A stretch of 64,000 bases of DNA from Karalla daura. Its lineage: Eukaryota; Chordata; Actinopteri; Chaetodontiformes; Leiognathidae. Positions within the stretch are counted from its first letter, which is position 1, and each line of letters opens with the position of its first letter. The stretch lies in NCBI GenBank assembly GCA_029224185.1, contig JANZKI010000098.1, positions 78,001 through 142,000 on the forward strand. Direction: 5' to 3'. The notes beneath the pieces were generated by a model. That model saw only the letters and a list, made by a program, of their open reading frames with translations, was not told where the DNA came from and ran no database searches. Positions 10,830 through 21,730 of the stretch are shown here, piece by piece. The translations under genes and the position numbers were made by a program.

Positions 10830-12689
10830 AACGCTTTCACCAATCTGGAGCATGAGCTAACTGTCAAGCCGTAGGGGACAGTCTCCAGAATGCCCTGACA
10901 CGATTTGGTGTGTGTAGTATGAGAACTGTGACCACAGTCGCGAGGAGTAGTGTAACGTTTAACATTGATGGCAGTGGTGGGACAATGAATGGGGGCTTAT
11001 GGAGATAAAAGGCTGCACTGGGCCAACGATGAGGCTCGTCGTTTAAATTTCACAAGGTGCACGGGTTTATGGCCTGCCCCGCATGAGAGAGCAAAAATGT
11101 TCCTACAAAACTGGAAAAAATAATTTGTGTACTGCTTAGGGTGTGGCTGGGAGCAGCGTGAAAAGAGCGAAACGAAAGCTGATTTTGAAGCGATCCCGCA
11201 TGTCGGCCCGGTGCAAAGAAGAGATTGGACATGCCCAATGCTGAGGGGGCCCTTTCAAACTCTGGGAGTCTCCCAGGGCCTGTGCCATCTGCTGGGGTGC
11301 ATTGAAGCTGGACGCCTCATCACTTTGTATTACCATGTCAGCAGAGGAGACAATGGAGCAGGTACTTGAGCACATGGTCGTCGAGAAGAGGTTCTGCTGA
11401 AAAACCATACAATCTATCAGCGTGCAACTCGCTACACAAACACACCACAAGATTCTTCAATTTTTGAAATGAAAATGAAGTTTCAAAGCCAAAGTATGGC
11501 AACGTTACGAATGTTTGTTTGTGGAGTTCTTTTTTTCCCATTCATTCTTATGGGAAAGAGCCTAATTGGCGAAGTGATAAACATTTGACTCTATGGAGAC
11601 TGCTCTTTCACCTATCTGGAATATGAGCTCACTGTCACGCCGTAGGGGACAGTCTCCAGAACACCCTGACACGACTTGATGTGTGTAGTATGAGAACTGT
11701 GGCCACAGTCGCGAGGAGCAGTGTAATGTTTAACATTGATTGCAGTGGTGGGACAATGAATGGGGGCTTATGGAAAGAAAAGGCTGCACTGGGCCTACGA
11801 TGAGGCTCGTCGTTTAAATTTCACAAGGCGCACGGGTTTATGGCCTGCCCCGCATGAGAGAGCAAAAATGTTCCTACAAAACTGGAAAAAAGAATTTGTC
11901 TGCTGCTAAGGGTGAGGCTGGGAGCAGCGTGAAAAGAGCGAAACGAGAGCTGATTTTTAAGCGATCCCGCATGTCGGCCCTGTGCTAAGAAGAGATTGGA
12001 CATGCCCAATGCTGAGGGGGCCCTTTCAAACTCTGGGAGTCTCCCAGGGCCTGTGCCATCTGCTGGGGTGCATTGAAGCTGGACGCCTCATCACTTTGTA
12101 TTACCATGTCAGCAGAGGAGACAATGGAGCAGGTACCTGAGCACATGGTCGTCGAGAAGAGGTGCTGCTGAAAAACCATACAACCTATCAGCGTGCAGCT
12201 CGCTACACAAACACACCACAAGATTCTTGAATTTTTGAAATGAAAATGAAGTTTCAAAGTCAAAGTATGGCAACGTTGCGAATGTTTGTTTGTGGAGTTC
12301 TGTTTTTCCCATTCATTCTTGTGGGAAAAAGCCAAATTGGCCAAGTGATAAACATTCGGCTCTATGGAGACTGCGCTTTCACCTATCTGGAATATGAGCT
12401 CACTTTCACGCCGTAGGGGACAGTCTCCAGAACGCCCTGACACGACTTGATGTGTGTAGTATGAGAACTGTGGCCACAGTCGCGAGGAGCAGTGTAATGT
12501 TTAACATTGATGGCAGTGGTGGGACAATGAATGGGGGCTTTAGAGAGAAAAGGCTGCACTGGGCCTACGATGAGGCTCGTCGTTTAAATTTCACAAGGCG
12601 CACGGGTTTATGGCCTGCCCCGCATGAGAGAGCACCAATGTTCCTACAAAACTGGAAAAAAGAATTTGTCTGCTGCTTAGGGTGAGGCT
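10830..12689. repeat. Junction region m14 end to m17 start
   Basis: From about 10801-10829 the sequence changes from the m14/m41 type to the subfamily seen at the end of m19 and m26, with acaacgctttcaccaatctg then gagcatgagc. It continues through m15, marked by gaccacagtc, caggtacttg and tctttttttccc. m16 resembles m1, m21 and m28, with gattgcagtgg and ctgctaagggtgagg. m15 has lost the KpnI site because the palindrome reads caggtacttg at about 11357. Confidence 0.8.
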
Positions 12690-15600
12690 GGGAGCAGCGT
12701 GAAAAGAGCGAAACGAGAGCTGATTTTTCAGCGATCCCGCATGTCGCACAGGGCTATGAAGAGATTGGACATGCCCAATGCTGAGGGGGCCCTTTCAAAC
12801 TCTGGGAGTCTCCTAGGGCCTGTGCCATCTGCTGCGGTGCATTGAAGCTGGACGCCTCATCACTTTGTATTGCCATGTCAGCAGAGGAGACAATGGAGCA
12901 GGTACCTGAGCACATGGTCGTCGAGAAGAGGTTCTGCTGAAAAACCATACAATCTATCAGCGTGCAACTCGCTACACAAACACACCACAAGATTCTTCAA
13001 TTTTTGAAATGAAAATGAAGTTTCAAAGCCAAAGCATGGCAACGTTGCGAATGTTTGTTTGTGGAGTTCTGTTTTTCCCATTCATTCTTATGGGAAAGAG
13101 CCTAATTGGCCAAGTGATAAACATTTGGCTCTATGGAGACTGCGCTTTCACCTATCTGGAATATGAGCTCACTGTCACGCCGTAGGGGACAGTCTCCAGA
13201 ACGCCCTGACACGACTTGATGTGTGTAGTATGAGAACTGTGGCCACAGTCGCGAGGAGCAGTGTAATGTTTAACATTGATGGCAGTGGTGGGACAATGAA
13301 TGGGGGCTTATGGAAAGAAAAGGCTGCACTGGGCCTACGATGAGGCTCGTCGTTTAAATTTCACAAGGCGCACGGGTTTATGGCCTGCCCCGCATGAGAG
13401 AGAAAAAATGTTCCTACAAAACTGGAAAAAAGAATTTGTCTGCTGCTCAGGGTGAGGCTGGGAGCAGCGTGAAAAGAGCGAAACGAGAGCTGATTTTTAA
13501 GCGATCCCGCATGTCGGCCCTGTGCAAAGAAGAGATTGGACATGCCCAATGCTGACGGGGCCCTTTCAAACTCTGGGAGTCTCCCAGGGCCTGTGCCATC
13601 TGCTGGGGTGCATTGAAGCTGGACGCCTCATTACTTTGTATTACCATGTAAGCAGAGGAGACAATGGAGCAGGTACCTGAGCACATGGTCGTCGAGAAGA
13701 GGTGCTGCTGAAAAACCATACAACCTATCAGCGTGCAGCTCGCTACACAAACACACCACAAGATTCTTGAATTTTTGAAATGAAAATGAAGTTTCAAAGT
13801 CAAAGTATGGCAACGTTGCGAATGTTTGTTTGTGGAGTTCTGTTTTTCCCATTCATTCTTGTGGGAAAAAGCCAAATTGGCCAAGTAATAAACATTTGGC
13901 TCTATGGAGACAACGCCTTCCTCAATCTGGATTATGAGCTAACTGTCAAGACGTAGGGGAGAGTTTCCAGTAAGCCCTGACACGATTTGGTGTGTGTAGT
14001 ATGAGAACTGTGGCCACAGTCGCGAGGAGAAGAGCAAGGTTTTACATTGATGGCAGTGGTGGGTCAATGAAAGGGGGCTTTAGAGAGAAAAGGCTGCACT
14101 GGGCCTACGATGAGGCTCGTCGTTTAAATTTCACAAGGCGCACGGGTTTATGGCCTGCCCCGCATGAGAGAGCACCAATGTTCCTACAAAACTGGAAAAA
14201 AGAATTTGTCTGCTGCTTAGGGTGTGGCTGGGAGCAGCGTGAAAAGAGCGAAACGAGAGCTGATTTTTCAGCGATCCCGCATGTCGCACAGGGCTATGAA
14301 GAGATTGGACATGCCCAATGCTGAGGGGGCCCTTTCAAACTCAGGGAGTCTCCTAGGGACTGTGCCATCTGCTGCGGTGCATTGAAGCTGGACGCCTCAT
14401 CACTTTGTATTGCCATGTCAGCAGAGGAGACAATGGAGCAGGTACCTGAGCACATGGTCGTCGAGAAGAGGTGCTGCTGAAAAACCATACAATCTATCAG
14501 CGTGCAACTCGCTACACAAACACACCACAAGATTCTTCAATTTTTGAAAGGAAAATGAAGTTTCAAGCCAAAGTATGGCAACGTTACGAATGTTTGTTTG
14601 TGGAGTTCTGTTTTTCCCATTCATTCTTATGGGAAAAAGCCAAATTGGCCAAGTGATAAACATTTGGCTCTATGGAGACAACGCTTTCACCAATCTGGAG
14701 CATGAGCTAACTGTCAAGCCGTAGGGGACAGTCTCCAGAATGCCCTGACACGATTTGGTGTGTGTAGTATGAGAACTGTGACCACAGTCGCGAGGAGTAG
14801 TGTAACGTTTAACATTGATGGCAGTGGTGGGACAATGAATGGGGGCTTATGGAGATAAAAGGCTGCACTGGGCCAACGATGAGGCTCGTCGTTTAAATTT
14901 CACAAGGTGCACGGGTTTATGGCCTGCCCCGCATGAGAGAGCAAAAATGTTCCTACAAAACTGGAAAAAATAATTTGTGTACTGCTTAGGGTGTGGCTGG
15001 GAGCAGCGTGAAAAGAGCGAAACGAAAGCTGATTTTGAAGCGATCCCGCATGTCGGCCCGTTGCAAAGAAGAGATTGGACATGCCCAATGCTGAGGGGGC
15101 CCTTTCAAACTCTGGGAGTCTCCCAGGGCCTGTGCCATCTGCTGGGGTGCATTGAAGCTGGACGCCTCATCACTTTGTATTACCATGTCAGCAGAGGAGA
15201 CAATGGAGCAGGTACCTGAGCACATGGTCGTCGAGAAGAGGTTCTGCTGAAAAACCATACAATCTATCAGCGTGCAACTCGCTACACAAACACACCACAA
15301 GATTCTTCAATTTTTGAAATGAAAATGAAGTTTCAAAGCCAAAGTATGGCAACGTTACGAATGTTTGTTTGTGGAGTTCTTTTTTTCCCATTCATTCTTA
15401 TGGGAAAGAGCCTAATTGGCGAAGTGATAAACATTTGACTCTATGGAGACTGCTCTTTCACCTATCTGGAATATGAGCTCACTGTCACGCCGTAGGGGAC
15501 AGTCTCCAGAACGCCCTGACACGACTTGATGTGTGTAGTATGAGAACTGTGGCCACAGTCGCGAGGAGCAGTGTAATGTTTAACATTGATTGCAGTGGTG

Positions 15601-16339
15601 GGACAATGAATGGGGGCTTATGGAAAGAAAAGGCTGCACTGGGCCTACGATGAGGCTCGTCGTTTAAATTTCACAAGGCGCACGGGTTTATGGCCTGCCC
15701 CGCATGAGAGAGCAAAAATGTTCCTACAAAACTGGAAAAAAGAATTTGTCTGCTGCTAAGGGTGAGGCTGGGAGCAGCGTGAAAAGAGCGAAACGAGAGC
15801 TGATTTTTAAGCGATCCCGCATGTCGGCCCTGTGCTAAGAAGAGATTGGACATGCCCAATGCTGAGGGGGCCCTTTCAAACTCTGGGAGTCTCCCAGGGC
15901 CTGTGCCATCTGCTGGGGTGCATTGAAGCTGGACGCCTCATCACTTTGTATTGCCATGTCAGCAGAGGAGACAATGGAGCAGGTACCTGAGCACATGGTC
16001 GTCGAGAAGAGGTGCTGCTGAAAAACCATACAACCTATCAGCGTGCAGCTCGCTACACAAACACACCACAAGATTCTTGAATTTTTGAAATGAAAATGAA
16101 GTTTCAAAGTCAAAGTATGGCAACGTTGCGAATGTTTGTTTGTGGAGTTCTGTTTTTCCCATTCATTCTTGTGGGAAAAAGCCAAATTGGCCAAGTGATA
16201 AACATTTGGCTCTATGGAGACTGCGCTTTCACCTATCTGGAATATGAGCTCACTGTCACGCCGTAGGGGACAGTCTCCAGAACGCCCTGACACGACTTGA
16301 TGTGTGTAGTATGAGAACTGTGGCCATAGTCGCGAGGAG
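12690..16339. repeat. Five-monomer block, shared with 18080-21730
   Basis: The offset is 5390 bp up to about 14565 and 5391 bp after it, because m19 has a private 1-bp deletion (tttcaagcc for tttcaaagcc) next to a private gaaagg (14550). Shared rare variants include gagagaaaaaatg, agacgtaggg, cagtaagccctg and gggtcaatga. About eight single-base differences were noticed. The match ends where m22 reads gaggagaagtgc and m29 reads gaggagcagtgt (16340/21731). Confidence 0.85.
13992..14324 (+). other. 110-codon plus-strand frame shared by m19 and m26 (not a supported gene)
   Basis: In m19, and identically in m26 (19382-19714), the shorter ggctttagagag variant joins two plus-strand frames and gattttTCAgcg replaces the usual TAA. 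Together these give 110 codons from a GTG. It shows how the two indel classes of monomer create different frame fusions. No homology is recognised. Confidence 0.3.
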
Positions 16340-16377
16340 AAGTGCAAGGTTTTACATTGATGGCAGTGGTGGGACAA
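15835..16377 (-). other. Longest uninterrupted frame, minus strand (180 codons, not a supported gene)
   Basis: This is the longest stop-free frame in the window. It is open here because m21 reads cttgaattttt. In the more common cttcaattttt monomers the minus strand has TGA at that point and the frame is cut to about 100 codons or fewer. No domain, signal peptide or conserved motif is evident. Being switched on and off by one G/C variant among otherwise near-identical units argues against function. Confidence 0.3.
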
Positions 16378-18420
16378 TGAAAGGGGGCTTTAGAGAGAAA
16401 AGGCTGCACTGGGCCTACGATGAGGCTCGTCGTTTAAATTTCACAAGGCGCACGGGTTTATGGCCTGCCCCGCATGAGAGAGCACCAATGTTCCTACAAA
16501 ACTGGAAAAAATAATTTGTCTGCTGCTTAGGGTGTGGCTGGGAGCAGCGTGAAAAGAGCGAAACGAGAGCTGATTTTTCAGCGATCCCGCATGTCGCACA
16601 GGGCTATGAAGAGATTGGACATGCCCAATGCTGAGGGGGCCCTTTCAAACTCTGGGAGTCTCCTAGGGCCTGTGCCATTTGCTGCGGTGCATTGAAGCTG
16701 GACGCCTCATCACTTTGTATTGCCATGTCAGCAGAGGAGACAATGGAGCAGGTACCTGAGCACATGGTCGTCGAGAAGAGGTTCTGCTGAAAAACCATAC
16801 AATCTATCAGCGTGCAACTCGCTACACAAACACACCACAAGATTCTTCAATTTTTGAAATGAAAATGAAGTTTCAAAGCCAAAGTATGGCAACGTTACGA
16901 ATGTTTGTTTGTGGAGTTCTGTTTTTCCCATTCATTCTTATGGGAAAGAGCCTAATTGGCCAAGTGATAAACATTTGGCTCTATGGAGACTGCGCTTTCA
17001 CCTATCTGGAATATGAGCTCACTGTCACGCCTTAGGGGACAGTCTCCAGAACGCCCTGACACGACTTGATGTGTGTAGTATGAGAACTGTGGCCACAGTC
17101 GCGAGGAGCAGTGTAATGTTTAACATTGATGGCAGTGGTGGGACAATGAATGGGGGCTTATGGAAAGAAAAGGCTGCACTGGGCCTACGATGAGGCTCGT
17201 CGTTTAAATTTCACAAGGCGCACGGGTTTATGGCCTGCCCCGCATGAGAGAGCAAAAGTGTTCCTACAAAACTGGAAAAAAGAATTTGTCTGCTGCTTAG
17301 GGTGTGGCTGGGAGCAGCGTGAAAAGAGCGAAACGAGAGCTGATTTTTAAGCGATCCCGCATGTCGGCCCTGTGCAAAGAAGAGATTGGACATGCCCAAT
17401 GCTGACGGGGCCCTTTCAAACTCTGGGAGTCTCCCAGGGCCTGTGCCATCTGTTGGGGTGCATTGAAGCTGGACGCCTCATCACTTTGTATTACCATGTC
17501 AGCAGAGGAGACAATGGAGCAGGTACCTGAGCACATGGTCGTCGAGAAGAGGTGCTGCTGAAAAACCATACAACCTATCAGCGTGCAGCTCGCTACACAA
17601 ACACACCACAAGATTCTTGAATTTTTGAAATGAAAATGAAGTTTCAAAGTCAAAGTATGGCAACGTTGCGAATGTTTGTTTGTGGAGTTCTGTTTTTCCC
17701 ATTCATTCTTGTGGGAAAAAGCCAAATTGGCCAAGTAATAAACATTTGGCTCTATGGAGACAACGCCTTCCTCAATCTGGATTATGAGCTAACTGTCAAG
17801 CCGTAGGGGAGAGTTTCCAGTACGCCCTGACACGATTTGGTGTGTGTAGTATGAGAACTGTGGCCACAGTCGCGAGGAGAAGTGCAAGGTTTTACATTGA
17901 TGGCAGTGGTGGGACAATGAAAGGGGACTTTAGAGAGAAAAGGCTGCACTGGGCCTACGATGAGGCTCGTCGTTTAAATTTCACAAGGCGCACGGGTTTA
18001 TGGCCTGCCCCGCATGAGAGAGCACCAATGTTCCTACAAAACTGGAAAAAATAATTTGTCTGCTGCTTAGGGTGTGGCTGGGAGCAGCGTGAAAAGAGCG
18101 AAACGAGAGCTGATTTTTCAGCGATCCCGCATGTCGCACAGGGCTATGAAGAGATTGGACATGCCCAATGCTGAGGGGGCCCTTTCAAACTCTGGGAGTC
18201 TCCTAGGGCCTGTGCCATCTGCTGCGGTGCATTGAAGCTGGACGCCTCATCACTTTGTATTGCCATGTCAGCAGAGGAGACAATGGAGCAGGTACCTGAG
18301 CACATGGTCGTCGAGAAGAGGTTCTGCTGAAAAACCATACAATCTATTAGCGTGCAACTCGCTACACAAACACACCACAAGATTCTTCAATTTTTGAAAT
18401 GAAAATGAAGTTTCAAAGCC
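16330..18420. repeat. Block m22-m24, shared with 2462-4552
   Basis: This is the second copy of the three-monomer block at offset 13868 bp. Its left edge abuts the block shared with 21.7 kb: m22 begins with gccatagt like m2 and m29, then switches at 16340 to the gaagtgcaagg variant of m4. The unit is therefore mosaic. It carries one private change in the terminal motif (gccttag near 17033), which keeps the same stop triplet. Confidence 0.75.
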
Positions 18421-21400
18421 AAAGCATGGCAACGTTGCGAATGTTTGTTTGTGGAGTTCTGTTTTTCCCATTCATTCTTATGGGAAAGAGCCTAATTGGC
18501 CAAGTGATAAACAATTGGCTCTATGGAGACTGCGCTTTCACCTATCTGGAATATGAGCTCACTGTCACGCCGTAGGGGACAGTCTCCAGAACGCCCTGAC
18601 ACGACTTGATGTGTGTAGTATGAGAACTGTGGCCACAGTCGCGAGGAGCAGTGTAATGTTTAACATTGATGGCAGTGGTGGGACAATGAATGGGGGCTTA
18701 TGGAAAGAAAAGGCTGCACTGGGCCTACGATGAGGCTCGTCGTTTAAATTTCACAAGGCGCACGGGTTTATGGCCTGCCCCGCATGAGAGAGAAAAAATG
18801 TTCCTACAAAACTGGAAAAAAGAATTTGTCTGCTGCTCAGGGTGAGGCTGGGAGCAGCGTGAAAAGAGCGAAACGAGAGCTGATTTTTAAGCGATCCCGC
18901 ATGTCGGCCCTGTGCAAAGAAGAGATTGGACATGCCCAATGCTGACGGGGCCCTTTCAAACTCTGGGAGTCTCCCAGGGCCTGTGCCATCTGCTGGGGTG
19001 CATTGAAGCTGGACGCCTCATCACTTTGTATTACCATGTAAGCAGAGGAGACAATGGAGCAGGTACCTGAGCACATGGTCGTCGAGAAGAGGTGCTGCTG
19101 AAAAACCATACAACCTATCAGCGTGCAGCTCGCTACACAAACACACCACAAGATTCTTGAATTTTTGAAATGAAAATGAAGTTTCAAAGTCAAAGTATGG
19201 CAACGTTGCGAATGTTTGTTTGTGGAGTTCTGTTTTTCCCATTCATTCTTGTGGGAAAAAGCCAAATTGGCCAAGTAATAAACATTTGGCTCTATGGAGA
19301 CAACGCCTTCCTCAATCTGGATTATGAGCTAACTGTCAAGACGTAGGGGAGAGTTTCCAGTAAGCCCTGACACGATTTGGTGTGTGTAGTATGAGAACTG
19401 TGGCCACAGTCGCGAGGAGAAGAGCAAGGTTTTACATTGATGGCAGTGGTGGGTCAATGAAAGGGGGCTTTAGAGAGAAAAGGCTGCACTGGGCCTACGA
19501 TGAGGCTCGTCGTTTAAATTTCACAAGGCGCACGGGTTTATGGCCTGCCCCGCATGAGAGAGCACCAATGTTCCTACAAAACTGGAAAAAAGAATTTGTC
19601 TGCTGCTTAGGGTGTGGCTGGGAGCAGCGTGAAAAGAGCGAAACGAGAGCTGATTTTTCAGCGATCCCGCATGTCGCACAGGGCTATGAAGAGATTGGAC
19701 ATGCCCAATGCTGAGGGGGCCCTTTCAAACTCAGGAAGTCTCCTAGGGACTGTGCCATCTGCTGCGGTGCATTGAAGCTGGACGCCTCATCACTTTGTAT
19801 TGCCATGTCAGCAGAGGAGACAATGGAGCAGGTACCTGAGCACATGGTCGTCGAGAAGAGGTGCTGCTGAAAAACCATACAATCTATCAGCGTGCAACTC
19901 GCTACACAAACACACCACAAGATTCTTCAATTTTTGAAATGAAAATGAAGTTTCAAAGCCAAAGTATGGCAACGTTACGAATGTTTGTTTGTGGAGTTCT
20001 GTTTTTCCCATTCATTCTTATGGGAAAAAGCCAAATTGGCCAAGTGATAAACATTTGGCTCTATGGAGACAACGCTTTCACCAATCTGGAGCATGAGCTA
20101 ACTGTCAAGCCGTAGGGGACAGTCTCCAGAATGCCCTGACACGATTTGGTGTGTGTAGTATGAGAACTGTGACCACAGTCGCGAGGAGTAGTGTAACGTT
20201 TAACATTGATGGCAGTGGTGGGACAATGAATGGGGGCTTATGGAGATAAAAGGCTGCACTGGGCCAATGATGAGGCTCGTCGTTTAAATTTCACAAGGTG
20301 CACGGGTTTATGGCCTGCCCCGCATGAGAGAGCAAAAATGTTCCTACAAAACTGGAAAAAATAATTTGTGTACTGCTTAGGGTGTGGCTGGGAGCAGCGT
20401 GAAAAGAGCGAAACGAAAGCTGATTTTGAAGCGATCCCGCATGTCGGCCCGGTGCAAAGAAGAGATTGGACATGCCCAATGCTGAGGGGGCCCTTTCAAA
20501 CTCTGGGAGTCTCCCAGGGCCTGTGCCATCTGCTGGGGTGCATTGAAGCTGGACGCCTCATCACTTTGTATTACCATGTCAGCAGAGGAGACAATGGAGC
20601 AGGTACCTGAGCACATGGTCGTCGAGAAGAGGTTCTGCTGAAAAACCATACAATCTATCAGCGTGCAACTCGCTACACAAACACACCACAAGATTCTTCA
20701 ATTTTTGAAATGAAAATGAAGTTTCAAAGCCAAAGTATGGCAACGTTACGAATGTTTGTTTGTGGAGTTCTTTTTTTCCCATTCATTCTTATGGGAAAGA
20801 GCCTAATTGGCGAAGTGATAAACATTTGACTCTATGGAGACTGCTCTTTCACCTATCTGGAATATGAGCTCACTGTCACGCCGTAGGGGACAGTCTCCAG
20901 AACGCCCTGACACGACTTGATGTGTGTAGTATGAGAACTGTGGCCACAGTCGCGAGGAGCAGTGTAATGTTTAACATTGATTGCAGTGGTGGGACAATGA
21001 ATGGGGGCTTATGGAAAGAAAAGGCTGCACTGGGCCTACGATGAGGCTCGTCGTTTAAATTTGACAAGGCGCACGGGTTTATGGCCTGCCCCGCATGAGA
21101 GAGCAAAAATGTTCCTACAAAACTGGAAAAAAGAATTTGTCTGCTGCTAAGGGTGAGGCTGGGAGCAGCGTGAAAAGAGCGAAACGAGAGCTGATTTTTA
21201 AGCGATCCCGCATGTCGGCCCTGTGCTAAGAAGAGATTGGACATGCCCAATGCTGAGGGGGCCCTTTCAAACTCTGGGAGTCTCCCAGGGCCTGTGCCAT
21301 CTGCTGGGGTGCATTGAAGCTGGACGCCTCATCACTTTGTATTACCATGTAAGCAGAGGAGACAATGGAGCAGGTACCTGAGCACATGGTCGTCGAGAAG

Positions 21401-21730
21401 AGGTGCTGCTGAAAAACCATACAACCTATCAGCGTGCAGCTCGCTACACAAACACACCACAAGATTCTTGAATTTTTGAAATGAAAATGAAGTTTCAAAG
21501 TCAAAGTATGGCAACGTTGCGAATGTTTGTTTGTGGAGTTCTGTTTTTCCCATTCATTCTTGTGGGAAAAAGCCAAATTGGCCAAGTGATAAACATTTGG
21601 CTCTATGGAGACTGCGCTTTCACCTATCTGGAATATGAGCTCACTGTCACGCCGTAGGGGACAGTCTCCAGAACGCCCTGACACGACTTGATGTGTGTAG
21701 TATGAGAACTGTGGCCATAGTCGCGAGGAG
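18080..21730. repeat. Five-monomer block, shared with 12690-16339
   Basis: This is the second copy of the block (m24-m28 and the start of m29). It overlaps the left edge of copy B of the 20.8-kb duplication, so the subfamily order ending in m15, m20 and m27 has been re-used three times. After each of these the m1-type monomer follows. Confidence 0.8.

Noticed and set aside
17028..17036. Loss of the terminal stop in m22 (gccttag for gccgtag)
   Set aside because: The change keeps TAG in frame and is a single private substitution with no evident consequence.
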